Below are positions 25,459-35,001 of a stretch of DNA of 64,000 nucleotides, piece after piece. The DNA lies in contig NZ_JAOXSR010000003.1 of the NCBI RefSeq assembly GCF_026163685.1, positions 1 to 64,000 of the forward strand, read 5' to 3'. The notes below the pieces were generated by a model. That model was given only the letters and a program-made list of their open reading frames with translations. It had not been told where the DNA came from and ran no database searches. The position numbers were made by a program, and so were the translations under genes. The stretch comes from Oerskovia flava. Lineage in GTDB: Bacteria > Actinomycetota > Actinomycetes > Actinomycetales > Cellulomonadaceae. Numbering within the stretch: the first letter of the stretch is position 1; every line of letters begins with the position of its first letter.

Positions 25459-26379
25459 ATGCGCACGCTTCCTGCCCTCGTCGCCCTCGCCGCGGCCTCG
25501 ACCCTCGTGCTGTCCGGCTGCACGGACGCCTCCCAGACGGGCGCCGGCACCGGTGACCCCGCGGCCGACCAGGAGGCCGCGTTCGACACGTCGGCCGTCG
25601 AGACGGTCGACGAGATCGCGGCGCTGCTGCCCGCAGACGTCGCCGAGTCGGGCACCCTGCGCGTCGGGTCGAGCACGGACTACGCGCCCGCCGAGTTCAT
25701 CGGCCCCGACGGTCGCACCCCTGTCGGCTACGACATCGACATCATCACCGCGGTGGGCGCCGTCCTCGGCCTCGAGGTGGACGTCCAGTCGGCCGACTTC
25801 CCGTCGATCATCCCCGCCCTCGGCTCGAAGTTCGACGTCGGGATCTCCTCCTTCACGATCACCGAGGAGCGGGTCGCCCAGGCGAACATGATCAGCTACT
25901 TCAACGCGGGCGAGGCGTTCGCCGTGCTCGCCGGCAATCCCGAGGGCATCGACCCGGCCGACGTGTGCGGCTACACCGTCGCCGTGCAGACCGGCACGGT
26001 CGAGGACGAGGGCGCCGACGCCCTGAGCGCCGAGTGCGAGGCCGCGGGCGACGAGCCGCTCGACGTGCTGCGCTACGACAGCCAGGCCGACGCCACGACG
26101 AACGTCGTGGGCGGCAAGGCTGACATCCTCTACGCCGACTCGCCGATCGTCGCGTACGCGGTGCAGCAGACCGAGGGCGCGCTCGAGCCCCTCGGCGACA
26201 CGTTCGCCTCGGCACCGCAGGGCGTCGTCACGGCGAAGGACGACACCCAGCTCGCCGAGGCCGTCCAGGCCGCGCTGCAGCACCTCGTCGACGACGGCAC
26301 GTTCGCCGAGATCCTCGAGACCTGGGGCAACGAGGACGGCGGGCTCGAGACGATCGAGCTCAACCCGACCCTCCCCTGA
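25459..26379 (+). CDS. amino acid ABC transporter substrate-binding lipoprotein
   Basis: 306 residues. The lipoprotein signal ends at Cys21 (LVLSGC). The SBP_bac_3 domain runs from GTLRVGSSTDYAPAEFIGPD to the C terminus, with GYDIDIITAVGAVLG and the SSFTITEERVAQANMISYF segment, the pattern of polar amino acid receptors. Start at an ATG directly before the n-region. First gene of a three-gene transporter operon. Ligand (glutamine, cystine, basic or other amino acid) cannot be assigned from sequence. Confidence 0.92.
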   Translation: MRTLPALVALAAASTLVLSGCTDASQTGAGTGDPAADQEAAFDTSAVETVDEIAALLPADVAESGTLRVGSSTDYAPAEFIGPDGRTPVGYDIDIITAVGAVLGLEVDVQSADFPSIIPALGSKFDVGISSFTITEERVAQANMISYFNAGEAFAVLAGNPEGIDPADVCGYTVAVQTGTVEDEGADALSAECEAAGDEPLDVLRYDSQADATTNVVGGKADILYADSPIVAYAVQQTEGALEPLGDTFASAPQGVVTAKDDTQLAEAVQAALQHLVDDGTFAEILETWGNEDGGLETIELNPTLP

Positions 26380-26424
26380 CGAGCGAAGCGACCGGGCGGC
26401 AGCGCCCGGCGAGATGAGGCAGTC

Positions 26425-27426
26425 ATGGCCGTGACCACCGAGGGCGCGAAGGTGCCCGACGACCGGGTCCCCGAGCGGATCCACGCCGTCCCCGTGCCCC
26501 GTCCCGGGAGGTGGGTGGCCGCCGTCGTGCTGCTCGTCCTCGCGGCGATGGCCGTGAACGGGCTGGTGACGAACGAGAAGTTCCGCTGGGACGTCGTCTG
26601 GCTCTACCTGCGCGACGTGCAGATCGTGCGCGGCGTCGGGTGGACGCTGCTGCTGACGTTCTCCTCGATGGCGATCGCGATCGTGCTCGCGGTGACTCTC
26701 GCGATCATGCGGCGCTCGGACAACCCGGTGATGCGCAGCGCGAGCTGGTTCTACATCTGGTTCTTCCGGGGCACGCCGATCTACACCCAGCTCGTGTTCT
26801 GGGGGCTCATCGGGGTCCTGTACCCGCGGCTGAGCGTCGGGGTCCCGTTCGGCCCGGAGTTCTTCGTCTTCACGACGTCGGACGTCATCACCGCGATGTG
26901 GGCGGCGATCCTCGGGCTCGCGCTCAACGAGGCGGCGTACCTCGCGGAGATCGTCCGGGCGGGGCTCGGGTCGGTCGACCCGGGCCAGGCCGAGGCTGCC
27001 AAGGCCCTCGGTATGGCCGACGCCGCGATCCTGCGCCGGATCGTGCTGCCGCAGGCGATGCGGGTGATCGTGCCGCCGACGGGCAACGAGACGATCTCCA
27101 TGCTCAAGACGACGTCGCTCGTCCTCGCGGTGCCGTTCACGCTGGACCTGACGTTCGCGTCCGGCGCGATCGCGAACCGGACGTTCCTGCCGATCCCGCT
27201 GCTCCTCGTCGCGGCGATCTGGTACCTGCTCATCACGAGCATCCTCATGGTCGGGCAGCACTACGTGGAGCGTTACTACGGTCGTGGTTTCGGCGAGACG
27301 TCCCGCCCTGCCCGGCCGGGGCCGCGAGGACCGCGGGGACGCGACGGGCGGCCGAGCCGCCAGGCCGCGATCGCGGCGTCGGGCACGACCAAGGACGCCG
27401 ACCCCTTCCTGGAGGTGACCCCGTGA
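26425..27426 (+). CDS. amino acid ABC transporter permease
   Basis: 333 residues, HisM/GlnP type. [19 protein letters not shown] and [19 protein letters not shown] precede the ATPase-contact loop [20 protein letters not shown]. An N-terminal cytoplasmic stretch of about 30 residues and a C-terminal Arg/Pro-rich tail of about 45 extend beyond the family core. The C terminus overlaps the ATPase start by GTGA. Confidence 0.92.
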   Translation: MAVTTEGAKVPDDRVPERIHAVPVPRPGRWVAAVVLLVLAAMAVNGLVTNEKFRWDVVWLYLRDVQIVRGVGWTLLLTFSSMAIAIVLAVTLAIMRRSDNPVMRSASWFYIWFFRGTPIYTQLVFWGLIGVLYPRLSVGVPFGPEFFVFTTSDVITAMWAAILGLALNEAAYLAEIVRAGLGSVDPGQAEAAKALGMADAAILRRIVLPQAMRVIVPPTGNETISMLKTTSLVLAVPFTLDLTFASGAIANRTFLPIPLLLVAAIWYLLITSILMVGQHYVERYYGRGFGETSRPARPGPRGPRGRDGRPSRQAAIAASGTTKDADPFLEVTP

Positions 27427-28202
27427 CGGACGTCCCGATGGTGGAGATCACCGGTCTGCACAAGGCGTTCGGCGACGTGCACGTGCTGCGCGGCGTCGAC
27501 CTGGAGGTCACGCGCGGCTCGGTGTGCGTCGTCCTCGGCCCGTCCGGGTCCGGCAAGTCGACGCTGCTGCGTTGCGTCAACGAGCTCGAGGAGATCACGG
27601 CGGGGCGCATCCACGTCGACGGTGAGCTCATGGGCTACCGCGAGGTGACGAGCCGGGGCCGCACGCGTCTGCACCGGCTGCATCCGAAGGTCGTCGCGCG
27701 GCAGCGCTCCGGCATCGGCATGGTCTTCCAGCGCTTCAACCTGTTCCCCCACATGACCGCGCTCCGGAACGTCATGGAGGCACCCGTCCAGGTGCGCCGC
27801 CGGTCGAAGGCCACGGCCCGTGCCCGGGCGGTCGAGCTGCTGGAGCGCGTCGGCCTGACCGACCGCGCCGACCACTACCCGTCGCAGCTCTCCGGGGGTC
27901 AGCAGCAGCGGGTCGCGATCGCCCGCGCGCTCGCCATGGACCCCGAGCTCATGCTCTTCGACGAGCCGACATCGGCCCTCGACCCGGAGCTCGTCGGCGA
28001 GGTCCTGGCGGTCATGCGGGACCTCGCGGCGAGCGGCATGACGATGATCGTCGTCACGCACGAGATCGGGTTCGCCCGTGAGGTCGCGGACACGGTCGTC
28101 TTCATGGACGAGGGCCGGATCGTCGAGCAAGGTTCGCCCGAGCAGGTCCTGGGCAATCCCTCGCAGGAGCGGACCCGGGAGTTCCTCGCGCACGTGCTCT
28201 GA
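27423..28202 (+). CDS. amino acid ABC transporter ATP-binding protein
   Basis: 259 residues, the GlnQ/HisP type. Walker [10 protein letters not shown] (about 40), Q-loop [14 protein letters not shown], signature [15 protein letters not shown] and Walker [15 protein letters not shown] are all intact. A small insertion ([18 protein letters not shown]) before the Q-loop is common in this subfamily. GTG start overlapping the permease stop. Last gene of the operon. Confidence 0.94.
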   Translation: MTDVPMVEITGLHKAFGDVHVLRGVDLEVTRGSVCVVLGPSGSGKSTLLRCVNELEEITAGRIHVDGELMGYREVTSRGRTRLHRLHPKVVARQRSGIGMVFQRFNLFPHMTALRNVMEAPVQVRRRSKATARARAVELLERVGLTDRADHYPSQLSGGQQQRVAIARALAMDPELMLFDEPTSALDPELVGEVLAVMRDLAASGMTMIVVTHEIGFAREVADTVVFMDEGRIVEQGSPEQVLGNPSQERTREFLAHVL

Positions 28203-28253
28203 CGCGCGCGCTCCGGCTCACGCACCGCAGACGAGCGGACGGCGGCCGTCCCG

Positions 28254-28490
28254 TCAGCTCGCGAGCGCGCGGCTCTCGTCGACCGGGAGGGTGCGCTGCG
28301 GCAGCGGCTCGGCGTCGCCCGGCGTCGCCACGACGGGGTCGAGACCGGTCGCGCTGCCGGACGCGACCGGCTCGTCGGTGGCCGCGCCGTCACTCAGCGC
28401 GCGGGCGAGGTGGATCAACGGGCGTGTGCGCTCCAGCTGCTCCACGAGCTCGTCGTAGAGGGGTGTCTCGTCGTCCGCAATCTTCAGCAC
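28254..28490 (-). CDS. small hypothetical protein
   Basis: 78 residues from GTG at 28490, with AGGAGG directly before it; that spacing is too short for the GTG, and suits an ATT eight bases on better, so the start is unsure. The frame extends upstream into the neighbouring gene's end. N-terminal part is a helix (ETPLYDELVEQLERTRPLIHL), the rest Ala/Asp/Thr-rich. No recognised domain. It lies after the coiled-coil membrane protein gene, same strand. Confidence 0.4.
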   Translation of the reverse strand: MLKIADDETPLYDELVEQLERTRPLIHLARALSDGAATDEPVASGSATGLDPVVATPGDAEPLPQRTLPVDESRALAS

Positions 28491-28546
28491 CCTCCTACGG
28501 TCCGTGATGGAGACCGATTTCGCTACCCGAAGCGCCGGGGCGTGCC

Positions 28547-29503
28547 CTACCCGCCCCACCAGCTCCAGCCGCCGTCGTCGTCACCGTCGTCGTCACCGTC
28601 ACCGTTGCCGTTGCCACGACCCCGGTCCCGGTCCCTGTCGGACAGGTCCTGCTCGCGCTGGTCGAGGTCGCTCTGCCGCTGGTCGAGCTCGGAGGCGCGG
28701 CCGTCGAGCGCGGTCCGCGCCTCGGAGATCTCCGACTCCTGGGAGGCGACCGCCTTCTCGCGGTCCGCGAGTTCCTCGCGCGCCGTGGCGACCTCCGCCT
28801 GGAGCTGCTCCAGCTCGGCACGCTCGGCCTCGATCTGGCTGCGCTCTGCCGCGGCCTCCTCCTGGATCCGCTCGGCCGCGGCACCGACGCGCTCGGCCTC
28901 GGCCTGCGCCGTCATCGTCACGCCCAGACCACCGAGCAGACCGACGGCGACCCCCGCGACCCCGAAGATGATGGGCACGAGCCAGCGTCGCCCGCCGGAC
29001 TCGGTGCTCGACCCGTGTTCCGACCCTTCCTCTGCCGCGGGAACCGACAGACCCAGGGGGCCGACGGGACCGGACGGGACGGGGGCGACGCGGGGGGCCG
29101 ACGCCTGCATCGGCGTCGCAACCGGCGTCGGGCCTGACGGCCGGTGCACGGGCGGGTACGTGGCCTCCGTGCGCACCGCGGGCATCACCATCGTCGAGCT
29201 CGCGGCAGGCACGTGCGCGGGTGTCAGCGCCTGACCGTGCGTCGACCCCTGGGTCGGTACGGATCCTCGGTCCAGCGGCGCGGTCGGAGTCACGACGTCG
29301 TGCCCCTGGTCTCGCATCGACCGGCGGGGTGGCACCGTCACGACGGGAGGCGGCAGCGGCGGTGACGCCGCGGCGGCGTCGTCGGTCCAGAACACCCACC
29401 CGGGCGGCGCGGGCGGCCAGGACGGGTCCGGGTGCCACTGGTCCGTCGGGGTGAAGCCGGGAGGTGTGGGCCAACCCGGCGGGGGGTTGAAGCGCACGGG
29501 CAT
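28547..29503 (-). CDS. proline-rich membrane protein with coiled coil
   Basis: 318 residues; not assigned to a named family. Residues 1-40 carry the motif PPGWPTPPGFTPTDQWHPDP followed by SWPPAPPGWVFW, found at the N terminus of many actinobacterial membrane proteins. A Pro/Thr/Val-rich linker leads to one membrane helix (WLVPIIFGVAGVAVGLLGGL, about residue 190). A Glu/Ala/Arg coiled coil of about 90 residues then ends in a Gly/Asn/Asp tail closing WSWWGG. The ATG has GAAGGAG. Topology suggests a cytoplasmic N terminus and an external coiled coil, possibly envelope-associated. Confidence 0.82.
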   Translation of the reverse strand: MPVRFNPPPGWPTPPGFTPTDQWHPDPSWPPAPPGWVFWTDDAAAASPPLPPPVVTVPPRRSMRDQGHDVVTPTAPLDRGSVPTQGSTHGQALTPAHVPAASSTMVMPAVRTEATYPPVHRPSGPTPVATPMQASAPRVAPVPSGPVGPLGLSVPAAEEGSEHGSSTESGGRRWLVPIIFGVAGVAVGLLGGLGVTMTAQAEAERVGAAAERIQEEAAAERSQIEAERAELEQLQAEVATAREELADREKAVASQESEISEARTALDGRASELDQRQSDLDQREQDLSDRDRDRGRGNGNGDGDDDGDDDGGWSWWGG

Positions 29504-29641
29504 GGCTGCTCCTTCGGCGAGGCGGTCGGCGACGTACGGTCGACGGGGAACACTATGGAGCAGGCGGTGCCTCGGGTGCCAGTCGCTCCCACGTCCCGCC
29601 CATGGCCCGCCCCCGTCCCGCCCGCACCGGAAGGACCGTCC

Positions 29642-31132
29642 ATGAGCACCGAGGCACCTGTCGTGCGCACCCGCTCGGGTACGGTCCGTGGCGTGCGACG
29701 CGGTCCGTCGTCCGCCGCGTTCTGCGGCATCCCGTTCGCCGAGCCGCCCGTCGGTGAGCTGCGGTACGCCGCCCCCGTGCCGCGCGCACCGTGGGGCGGG
29801 GTGCTGGACGCGACGGCCATGGGCTCGACGCCGCAGCGCCGCCCGCTCGCCGAGATCACCGCGATCCCGGAGCCGTCCGTCCCGGGTGACGACACCCTGC
29901 GCCTCAACGTGTTCACGCCCTGCCCGGGAGACGACGCCGCCCGGCGTCCCGTCCTCGTGTGGTTCCACGGCGGCGGCTACGTCGCGGGCTCGCCCGCCTC
30001 ACCCTGGTACGACGGCGCGGCGTTCAACCGCGACGGCGTCGTCACCGTGAGCGTGTCCTACCGGTTGGGCTTCGACGGCTTCGGGTGGCTGCCCGACGCC
30101 CCGCCCAACCGTGCGGTCCTCGACTGGATCTGTGCGCTCGAATGGGTGCGGGACAACATCGCCGCGTTCGGTGGGGACCCCGACCAGGTGACGATCGCGG
30201 GCCAGAGCGCCGGCGGGGGCGCCGTCCTGACCCTCCTGGCGCTGTCCCGGGCGCAGCAGCTCTTCCGGCGCGTCGTCGCGCACTCCGCTGCGCTCGGGGA
30301 CGTCCCGCTCGACGCGGCGGAGCAGACGACGCGGCGGCTCGCGGACGTGCTGGGGGTCGAGCCGGTCCGGGCCGGGTTCCTCACCCGCACCGAGGCGCAG
30401 GTGCTCGACGCGCAGCGGACGGCGACCGCTCCCGACCGGGCCACGGGGCCCCGGGACGTCCTCGGCAGGCTCGCCGCCCGGTCGGGGGGCGTCCTCGCGT
30501 TCGGGCCCGTGGTCGACGGCGAGACCGTGCCGCTCCCCGTGGTCGAGTCGCTGCGCCGGGGGACCGGGGCGGACAAGGCCCTGCTCGCGGGCACCACCGC
30601 CGAGGAGATGAACGACGTCGCGTCCTCCCTCCCGCGGCTCTTGCGGGTCCTTCCCGCGACCCTCGTGCTCACCCGCACCGGCCTCTCCCGTCGGGTGGCT
30701 GCGCAGTACGTGCGCGACCGACGCGGCCTCGGCACCGCCGGTGTGCTCGGCCAGCTCTTCACCGACCTCGTGCTGCGCGGCCCGCTCACCGAGTACACCG
30801 CCGCGCACGCCGGTGACACGTGGGTCTTCGACTTCCGGTGGCCCAGCCCGGCGCACCACGGGAGCTCGCCCCACTGCCTCGACCTGCCCTTCGCGTGGGA
30901 CTGCCTGGCCGCGGACGGGGTCGAGCGCAGCACCGGCCCGCACCCGCCCCAGGTCCTCGCCGACGAGATGCACGGGGCGTGGGTCCGGTTCGTGAGCACC
31001 GGCGACCCCGGCTGGCCGCAGTACGCCGCCCCGGACTTTCAGGGCCGCGTGCTCGACGGCCGTGTGCCCGACGACGACGGCGGGGTCGCGGGGGACCTGT
31101 ACCGCGCCGAGCGCGCGCTCGCCGCCCGCTGA
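29642..31132 (+). CDS. type-B carboxylesterase
   Basis: 496 residues of the carboxylesterase/para-nitrobenzyl esterase family. FCGIPFAEPPVGELRYAAPV opens the fold, FHGGGYVAGS is the oxyanion hole, GQSAGGGAVL the nucleophile elbow, TTAEEMND the acid region and SPHCLDLPFAWD the histidine. No signal peptide, so the enzyme is cytoplasmic. It probably hydrolyses short-chain or aryl esters. Stands alone. Confidence 0.9.
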   Translation: MSTEAPVVRTRSGTVRGVRRGPSSAAFCGIPFAEPPVGELRYAAPVPRAPWGGVLDATAMGSTPQRRPLAEITAIPEPSVPGDDTLRLNVFTPCPGDDAARRPVLVWFHGGGYVAGSPASPWYDGAAFNRDGVVTVSVSYRLGFDGFGWLPDAPPNRAVLDWICALEWVRDNIAAFGGDPDQVTIAGQSAGGGAVLTLLALSRAQQLFRRVVAHSAALGDVPLDAAEQTTRRLADVLGVEPVRAGFLTRTEAQVLDAQRTATAPDRATGPRDVLGRLAARSGGVLAFGPVVDGETVPLPVVESLRRGTGADKALLAGTTAEEMNDVASSLPRLLRVLPATLVLTRTGLSRRVAAQYVRDRRGLGTAGVLGQLFTDLVLRGPLTEYTAAHAGDTWVFDFRWPSPAHHGSSPHCLDLPFAWDCLAADGVERSTGPHPPQVLADEMHGAWVRFVSTGDPGWPQYAAPDFQGRVLDGRVPDDDGGVAGDLYRAERALAAR

Positions 31133-31159
31133 GGCGTTCCGTGGGCGGTCCGTGGGCGT

Positions 31160-31184
31160 CGGCTGGTAGAACGGACACCAGCCG
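31160..31184. terminator. possible terminator after the carboxylesterase
   Basis: CGGCTGGT and ACCAGCCG form an 8-base perfect stem with a 9-base loop, 27 bases past the stop codon. Weak but well placed. Confidence 0.35.
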
Positions 31185-31241
31185 GCGACCAGCCGGTCTG
31201 CCGACCTCCCGCCGGCACAGACCTGACGCACGGAGGCGCCG

Positions 31242-34200
31242 GTGTTCCTCGTCGACGAACCGCTCGCCCCCCGCGCGGACGCCACGTCATCCGGCACAGC
31301 ACCCGGCACATCGCCTGGCGGGGCCGCGGTGCGCACCCGGACCCTCGTGCACTCCGTGAGCGACCTCGTGGTCGCCGCCGAGTGCGAGTACCGCCTCCTC
31401 TGCCGCCTCGACGAGACCCTGGGCCGGGTACCGGCCCGCGAGCCGGGCGACGACGCGATGCTGGACCGCACCGCGGCGCTCGGGGAGCGCCACGAGCTCG
31501 CCGTCCTGGCCGACCTCGAGCGGCAGCACGGGCCGTTCGACCCCGCGACGGGACGTGGTGTCGTCCGCATCGAGCCCGCGCGCCGCTCGACGTACGCCGA
31601 GCTGGCCGACGCCCATGCGCACACGCTCGCCGCGCTCGAGGCCGGCGCCGACGTCGTCTACCAGGCGGTGCTCTTCGACGGCGAGTTCTCCGGGCGGGCG
31701 GACTTCCTCGTCCGGCGCGGCGCGGCCTACACCGTCGTCGACACCAAGCTCGCCCGCCGCGCCAAGGTGCCCGCGCTCCTGCAGGTCGGGGCGTACGCCG
31801 ACCAGCTCCTCGCCGCGGGGGTGCCCGTCGCGCCGACCGTGTCGCTCGTGCTGGGGGCGGGCACGTGGTCCGACCACCGCGTCGCGGACGTCCTGCCCGT
31901 CTACCGCGACCGTCGTGCACGGTTGACGGCCCTCACCGCGGCCCATCTGGCCCGCACCGACCCGGCACCCTGGGACGACCCGGACGTGCAGGCGTGCGGG
32001 CGCTGCGACCGCTGCGGTGAGCAGGTCGCCGCACGCCGGGACGTGCTCCTCGTCGGCGGCGTCTACGAGACGCAGCGCGAACGCCTCCGCGGCGCGGGCA
32101 TCACCACGATCGACGAGCTCGCCGCCGCGACGACGGGACCCGCGGACATGCCGCACGACCGGTTCGTCCAGCTGCGTCGCCAGGCCGCGCTCCAGCTCGG
32201 CGACCCCACGGACGACGCCGCGTGGGCGCACGGCACCGTCCGGTGGGCCGACGCGAGCGGACCGCGCGAGCTCGCCTGGCGCATCGACGACCCCGCACCC
32301 GTCCAGCGGCTCCCACCGCCGAGCGCCGGCGACCTCTTCTTCGACTTCGAGGGCGACCCGCTGTGGAGCGACGACGACGGGACCGACTGGGGGATCGACT
32401 ACCTCTTCGGCTGGGTGGAACGCCCCTCCACGCCGGGTGCGGACCCTCCGTTCCACGCCCTGTGGGCGCACGACCTCGTCGCCGAGCGGGACGCGCTGAT
32501 CGCGTTCGTCGACCACGTCGCCGACCGGCGACGCACCCACCCGGACCTGCACGTCTACCACTACGCGGCCTACGAGAAGACGCACCTGCTCGCCATCGCC
32601 GCGCGCCACGGCGTGTACGAGGAGGAGGTCGACGACCTGCTGCGCGACGGCGTCCTCGTCGACCTCTACGCGGTCGTGCGCCAGTCGCTGCACATCGCGA
32701 ACAAGTCCCGCTCCATCAAGAAGCTCGAGCCCCTCTACATGGGTGACGAGCTGCGCACGGGCGACGTGACGGACGCCGCGGCGTCCGTCGTCGCCTACGC
32801 CGAGTACTGCGCGCTGCGGGACGCGGGCAGGGCCGCGGAGGCCGACGCGCTGCTGCGGGGCATCGCGGACTACAACCGGTACGACTGCGTCTCCACGCTG
32901 CGCCTGCTGGAGTGGCTGCAGGGCGCGGTCCAGGGCGCTGATCGCGCCGAGCCCGTGCGGGAGACCGCACTCGGGCCCGTCACCCCGCCCACGGATGCCG
33001 ATCCGGCCCTGCCCGCCGAGCCGTCCGCAGGGCTCGTGCTCGAGGAGGAGATCCGGGGGGTCATCGGCGAGGACCGGGCCCGCCGGGACGACGTGGCCCA
33101 GGCGCTCGCGATGTACGGCGCCGCGGTGGGGTACTACCGGCGCGAGGCCAAGCCGTTCTGGCACGAGCACTTCTCGCGGCTGACCATGCCCGTCGACGAG
33201 TGGCTGGGTCGGCGCAACGCGTTCCACGTGGAACGCGCCGAGGTCGTCTCCGACTGGTCGGTCGAGCCCGGCCGGCGCAATCCGTCACGGCTGCTCGAGC
33301 TGACCGGCCGGCTGCCGGAGGGGACCGACCTGCGGGCCGGTGCCGCGCCCTACCTGCTCTACGACCCGCCGCTGCCGCCGTGCGCCAAGACCTCCGCCGA
33401 CGGCTCACGCGGCTGGCTCACGGGTGCGTCCGTCCTCGCCGCAGATCGCCGTGCCACGACCGTCGGGGAGCGTGACGTGCTGCGCGTCCGCGAGCAGCTC
33501 CCGGGCGGGGCCGAGCCCTTCGACGCCGTCCCCATGGCCCTCACCCCCGCTGCTGGTCCCGGGACCGCCCCGCTCGAGGCCGCCACCGAGGGCGCCGCAC
33601 GCAGCGCGCTCGAGCGGTGGCGGGCGGACGGGTCGCTGCCGCGCGGGGCGGCGAGCGACATCCTCCGGCGCACGCCCCCACGGCTGCTCGACGGCGCCCC
33701 GCTCCCGACGGTCGAGGACGGAGACCTGGTCACGGCGATCACCGCGGCCCTGGTCGGGCTCGACGAGTCGTACGTCGCGGTCCAGGGGCCGCCCGGGACG
33801 GGCAAGACGTACGTCGGGTCGCGTGTCGTGGCCCGGCTCGTCGAGTCCGGCTGGCGGGTCGGGGTCGTCGCGCAGTCGCACGCGGTCGTCGAGAACATGC
33901 TGCGCGCCGTCGTCGCGGCCGGGGTCCGGTCCGAGCTGGTCGCGAAGAAGAGGGCCGCCGACGGGTCGTCCGACACCGCGGTGTGCGCCGAGCTCGCAGG
34001 GCCGGCACTCGCAGCGTTCGCCGCCGAGCCTGGGCCACGAGTCGTCGGCGGTACCGCGTGGGACTTTGCCGGGGAGCGCATGCCGCCCGGCGGGCTCGAC
34101 CTGCTCGTCATCGACGAGGCCGGGCAGTTCGCCCTCGCGAGCACGGTCGCCGTCGCCCGGAGCGCGCAGCGCCTGCTGCTCCTGGGGGACCCGCAGCAGC

Positions 34201-34925
34201 TGCCGCAGGTCAGCCAGGGAACGCACCCCGAACCCGTCGACCGGTCCGCGCTCGGCTGGCTCACCGACGGGCACGACGTCCTCCCCGCCGACCGCGGCTA
34301 CTTCCTGCCGACGACGTGGCGGATGCACCCCGCGCTCGCCGCCGCGGTCTCGGCCCTGTCGTACGAGGACCGCCTGCACGCCCACCCCGTGGCGGCCGCC
34401 CGCGACCTCGACGGTGCGCGCCCGGGGATCCACCACGTCCCCGTGGAGCATCGCGGAAACCAGGTGAGGTCACGCGAGGAGGCCGATGAGGTCGTCCGGC
34501 AGGTCGAGCGCTTCCTCGGCCGCGCCTGGACCGCCGCCGGCGTCACCCGACCGCTCGACGAGGGCGACGTGCTCGTGGTCGCGGCCTACAACGCGCAGGT
34601 GCGGGCCGTGCGGCAGGCGCTGGCCGCCGCGGGGCACGCGCAGGTGCAGGTCGGGACGGTCGACAAGTTCCAGGGCCGGGAGGCGCCCGTCGTGATCGTC
34701 ACCTTCGCGGCGTCCTCCGCCGGCGACGTCCCGCGGGGGATGGGCTTCCTGCTCTCGCGCAACCGGGTCAACGTCGCGGTCTCGCGCGCGCAGTGGTGCG
34801 CCGTCGTGGTCCGGTCGCCCGCCCTCACGCAGTACCTGCCGCACTCGCCCCGCGGGCTCGAGGAGCTGGGTGCCTTCATCGGCCTGTGCGAGCGGGGCGA
34901 CCGACCGGGCGCAGAGGGTGGCTGA
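31242..34925 (+). CDS. TM0106-type RecB-like nuclease fused to superfamily 1 helicase
   Basis: 1227 residues. The N-terminal domain is RecB-like: FSGRADFLVRRG and TVVDTKLARRAKVP carry the Asp and D-x-K metal and catalytic residues, and LLQVGAYADQL the final motif. A central RNase-H-like region starts DLFFDFEGDPLWSDDD. The C-terminal helicase has Walker A GPPGTGKTYVGSR, Walker B LLVIDEAGQFAL, GDPQQLPQVSQ and the last motif NRVNVAVSRAQW. The GTG start is preceded by GGAGGCGCC. The layout matches a widespread DNA2/Upf1-like family of unclear function, perhaps DNA repair or defence. A strong terminator follows. Confidence 0.9.
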   Translation: MFLVDEPLAPRADATSSGTAPGTSPGGAAVRTRTLVHSVSDLVVAAECEYRLLCRLDETLGRVPAREPGDDAMLDRTAALGERHELAVLADLERQHGPFDPATGRGVVRIEPARRSTYAELADAHAHTLAALEAGADVVYQAVLFDGEFSGRADFLVRRGAAYTVVDTKLARRAKVPALLQVGAYADQLLAAGVPVAPTVSLVLGAGTWSDHRVADVLPVYRDRRARLTALTAAHLARTDPAPWDDPDVQACGRCDRCGEQVAARRDVLLVGGVYETQRERLRGAGITTIDELAAATTGPADMPHDRFVQLRRQAALQLGDPTDDAAWAHGTVRWADASGPRELAWRIDDPAPVQRLPPPSAGDLFFDFEGDPLWSDDDGTDWGIDYLFGWVERPSTPGADPPFHALWAHDLVAERDALIAFVDHVADRRRTHPDLHVYHYAAYEKTHLLAIAARHGVYEEEVDDLLRDGVLVDLYAVVRQSLHIANKSRSIKKLEPLYMGDELRTGDVTDAAASVVAYAEYCALRDAGRAAEADALLRGIADYNRYDCVSTLRLLEWLQGAVQGADRAEPVRETALGPVTPPTDADPALPAEPSAGLVLEEEIRGVIGEDRARRDDVAQALAMYGAAVGYYRREAKPFWHEHFSRLTMPVDEWLGRRNAFHVERAEVVSDWSVEPGRRNPSRLLELTGRLPEGTDLRAGAAPYLLYDPPLPPCAKTSADGSRGWLTGASVLAADRRATTVGERDVLRVREQLPGGAEPFDAVPMALTPAAGPGTAPLEAATEGAARSALERWRADGSLPRGAASDILRRTPPRLLDGAPLPTVEDGDLVTAITAALVGLDESYVAVQGPPGTGKTYVGSRVVARLVESGWRVGVVAQSHAVVENMLRAVVAAGVRSELVAKKRAADGSSDTAVCAELAGPALAAFAAEPGPRVVGGTAWDFAGERMPPGGLDLLVIDEAGQFALASTVAVARSAQRLLLLGDPQQLPQVSQGTHPEPVDRSALGWLTDGHDVLPADRGYFLPTTWRMHPALAAAVSALSYEDRLHAHPVAAARDLDGARPGIHHVPVEHRGNQVRSREEADEVVRQVERFLGRAWTAAGVTRPLDEGDVLVVAAYNAQVRAVRQALAAAGHAQVQVGTVDKFQGREAPVVIVTFAASSAGDVPRGMGFLLSRNRVNVAVSRAQWCAVVVRSPALTQYLPHSPRGLEELGAFIGLCERGDRPGAEGG

Positions 34926-34971
34926 CGAGCACGGCCCGGTCACGCCGTAGGGCGTGACCGGGCCGTGCTCG
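34926..34971. terminator. strong terminator after the nuclease/helicase gene
   Basis: A perfect 21-base stem with GTAG loop that starts 1 base past the stop codon. The gene downstream converges, so it probably works in both directions. Confidence 0.85.
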
Positions 34972-35001
34972 TGGAGCGGGTCGGTCAGTACAGCGGACCG
35001 G

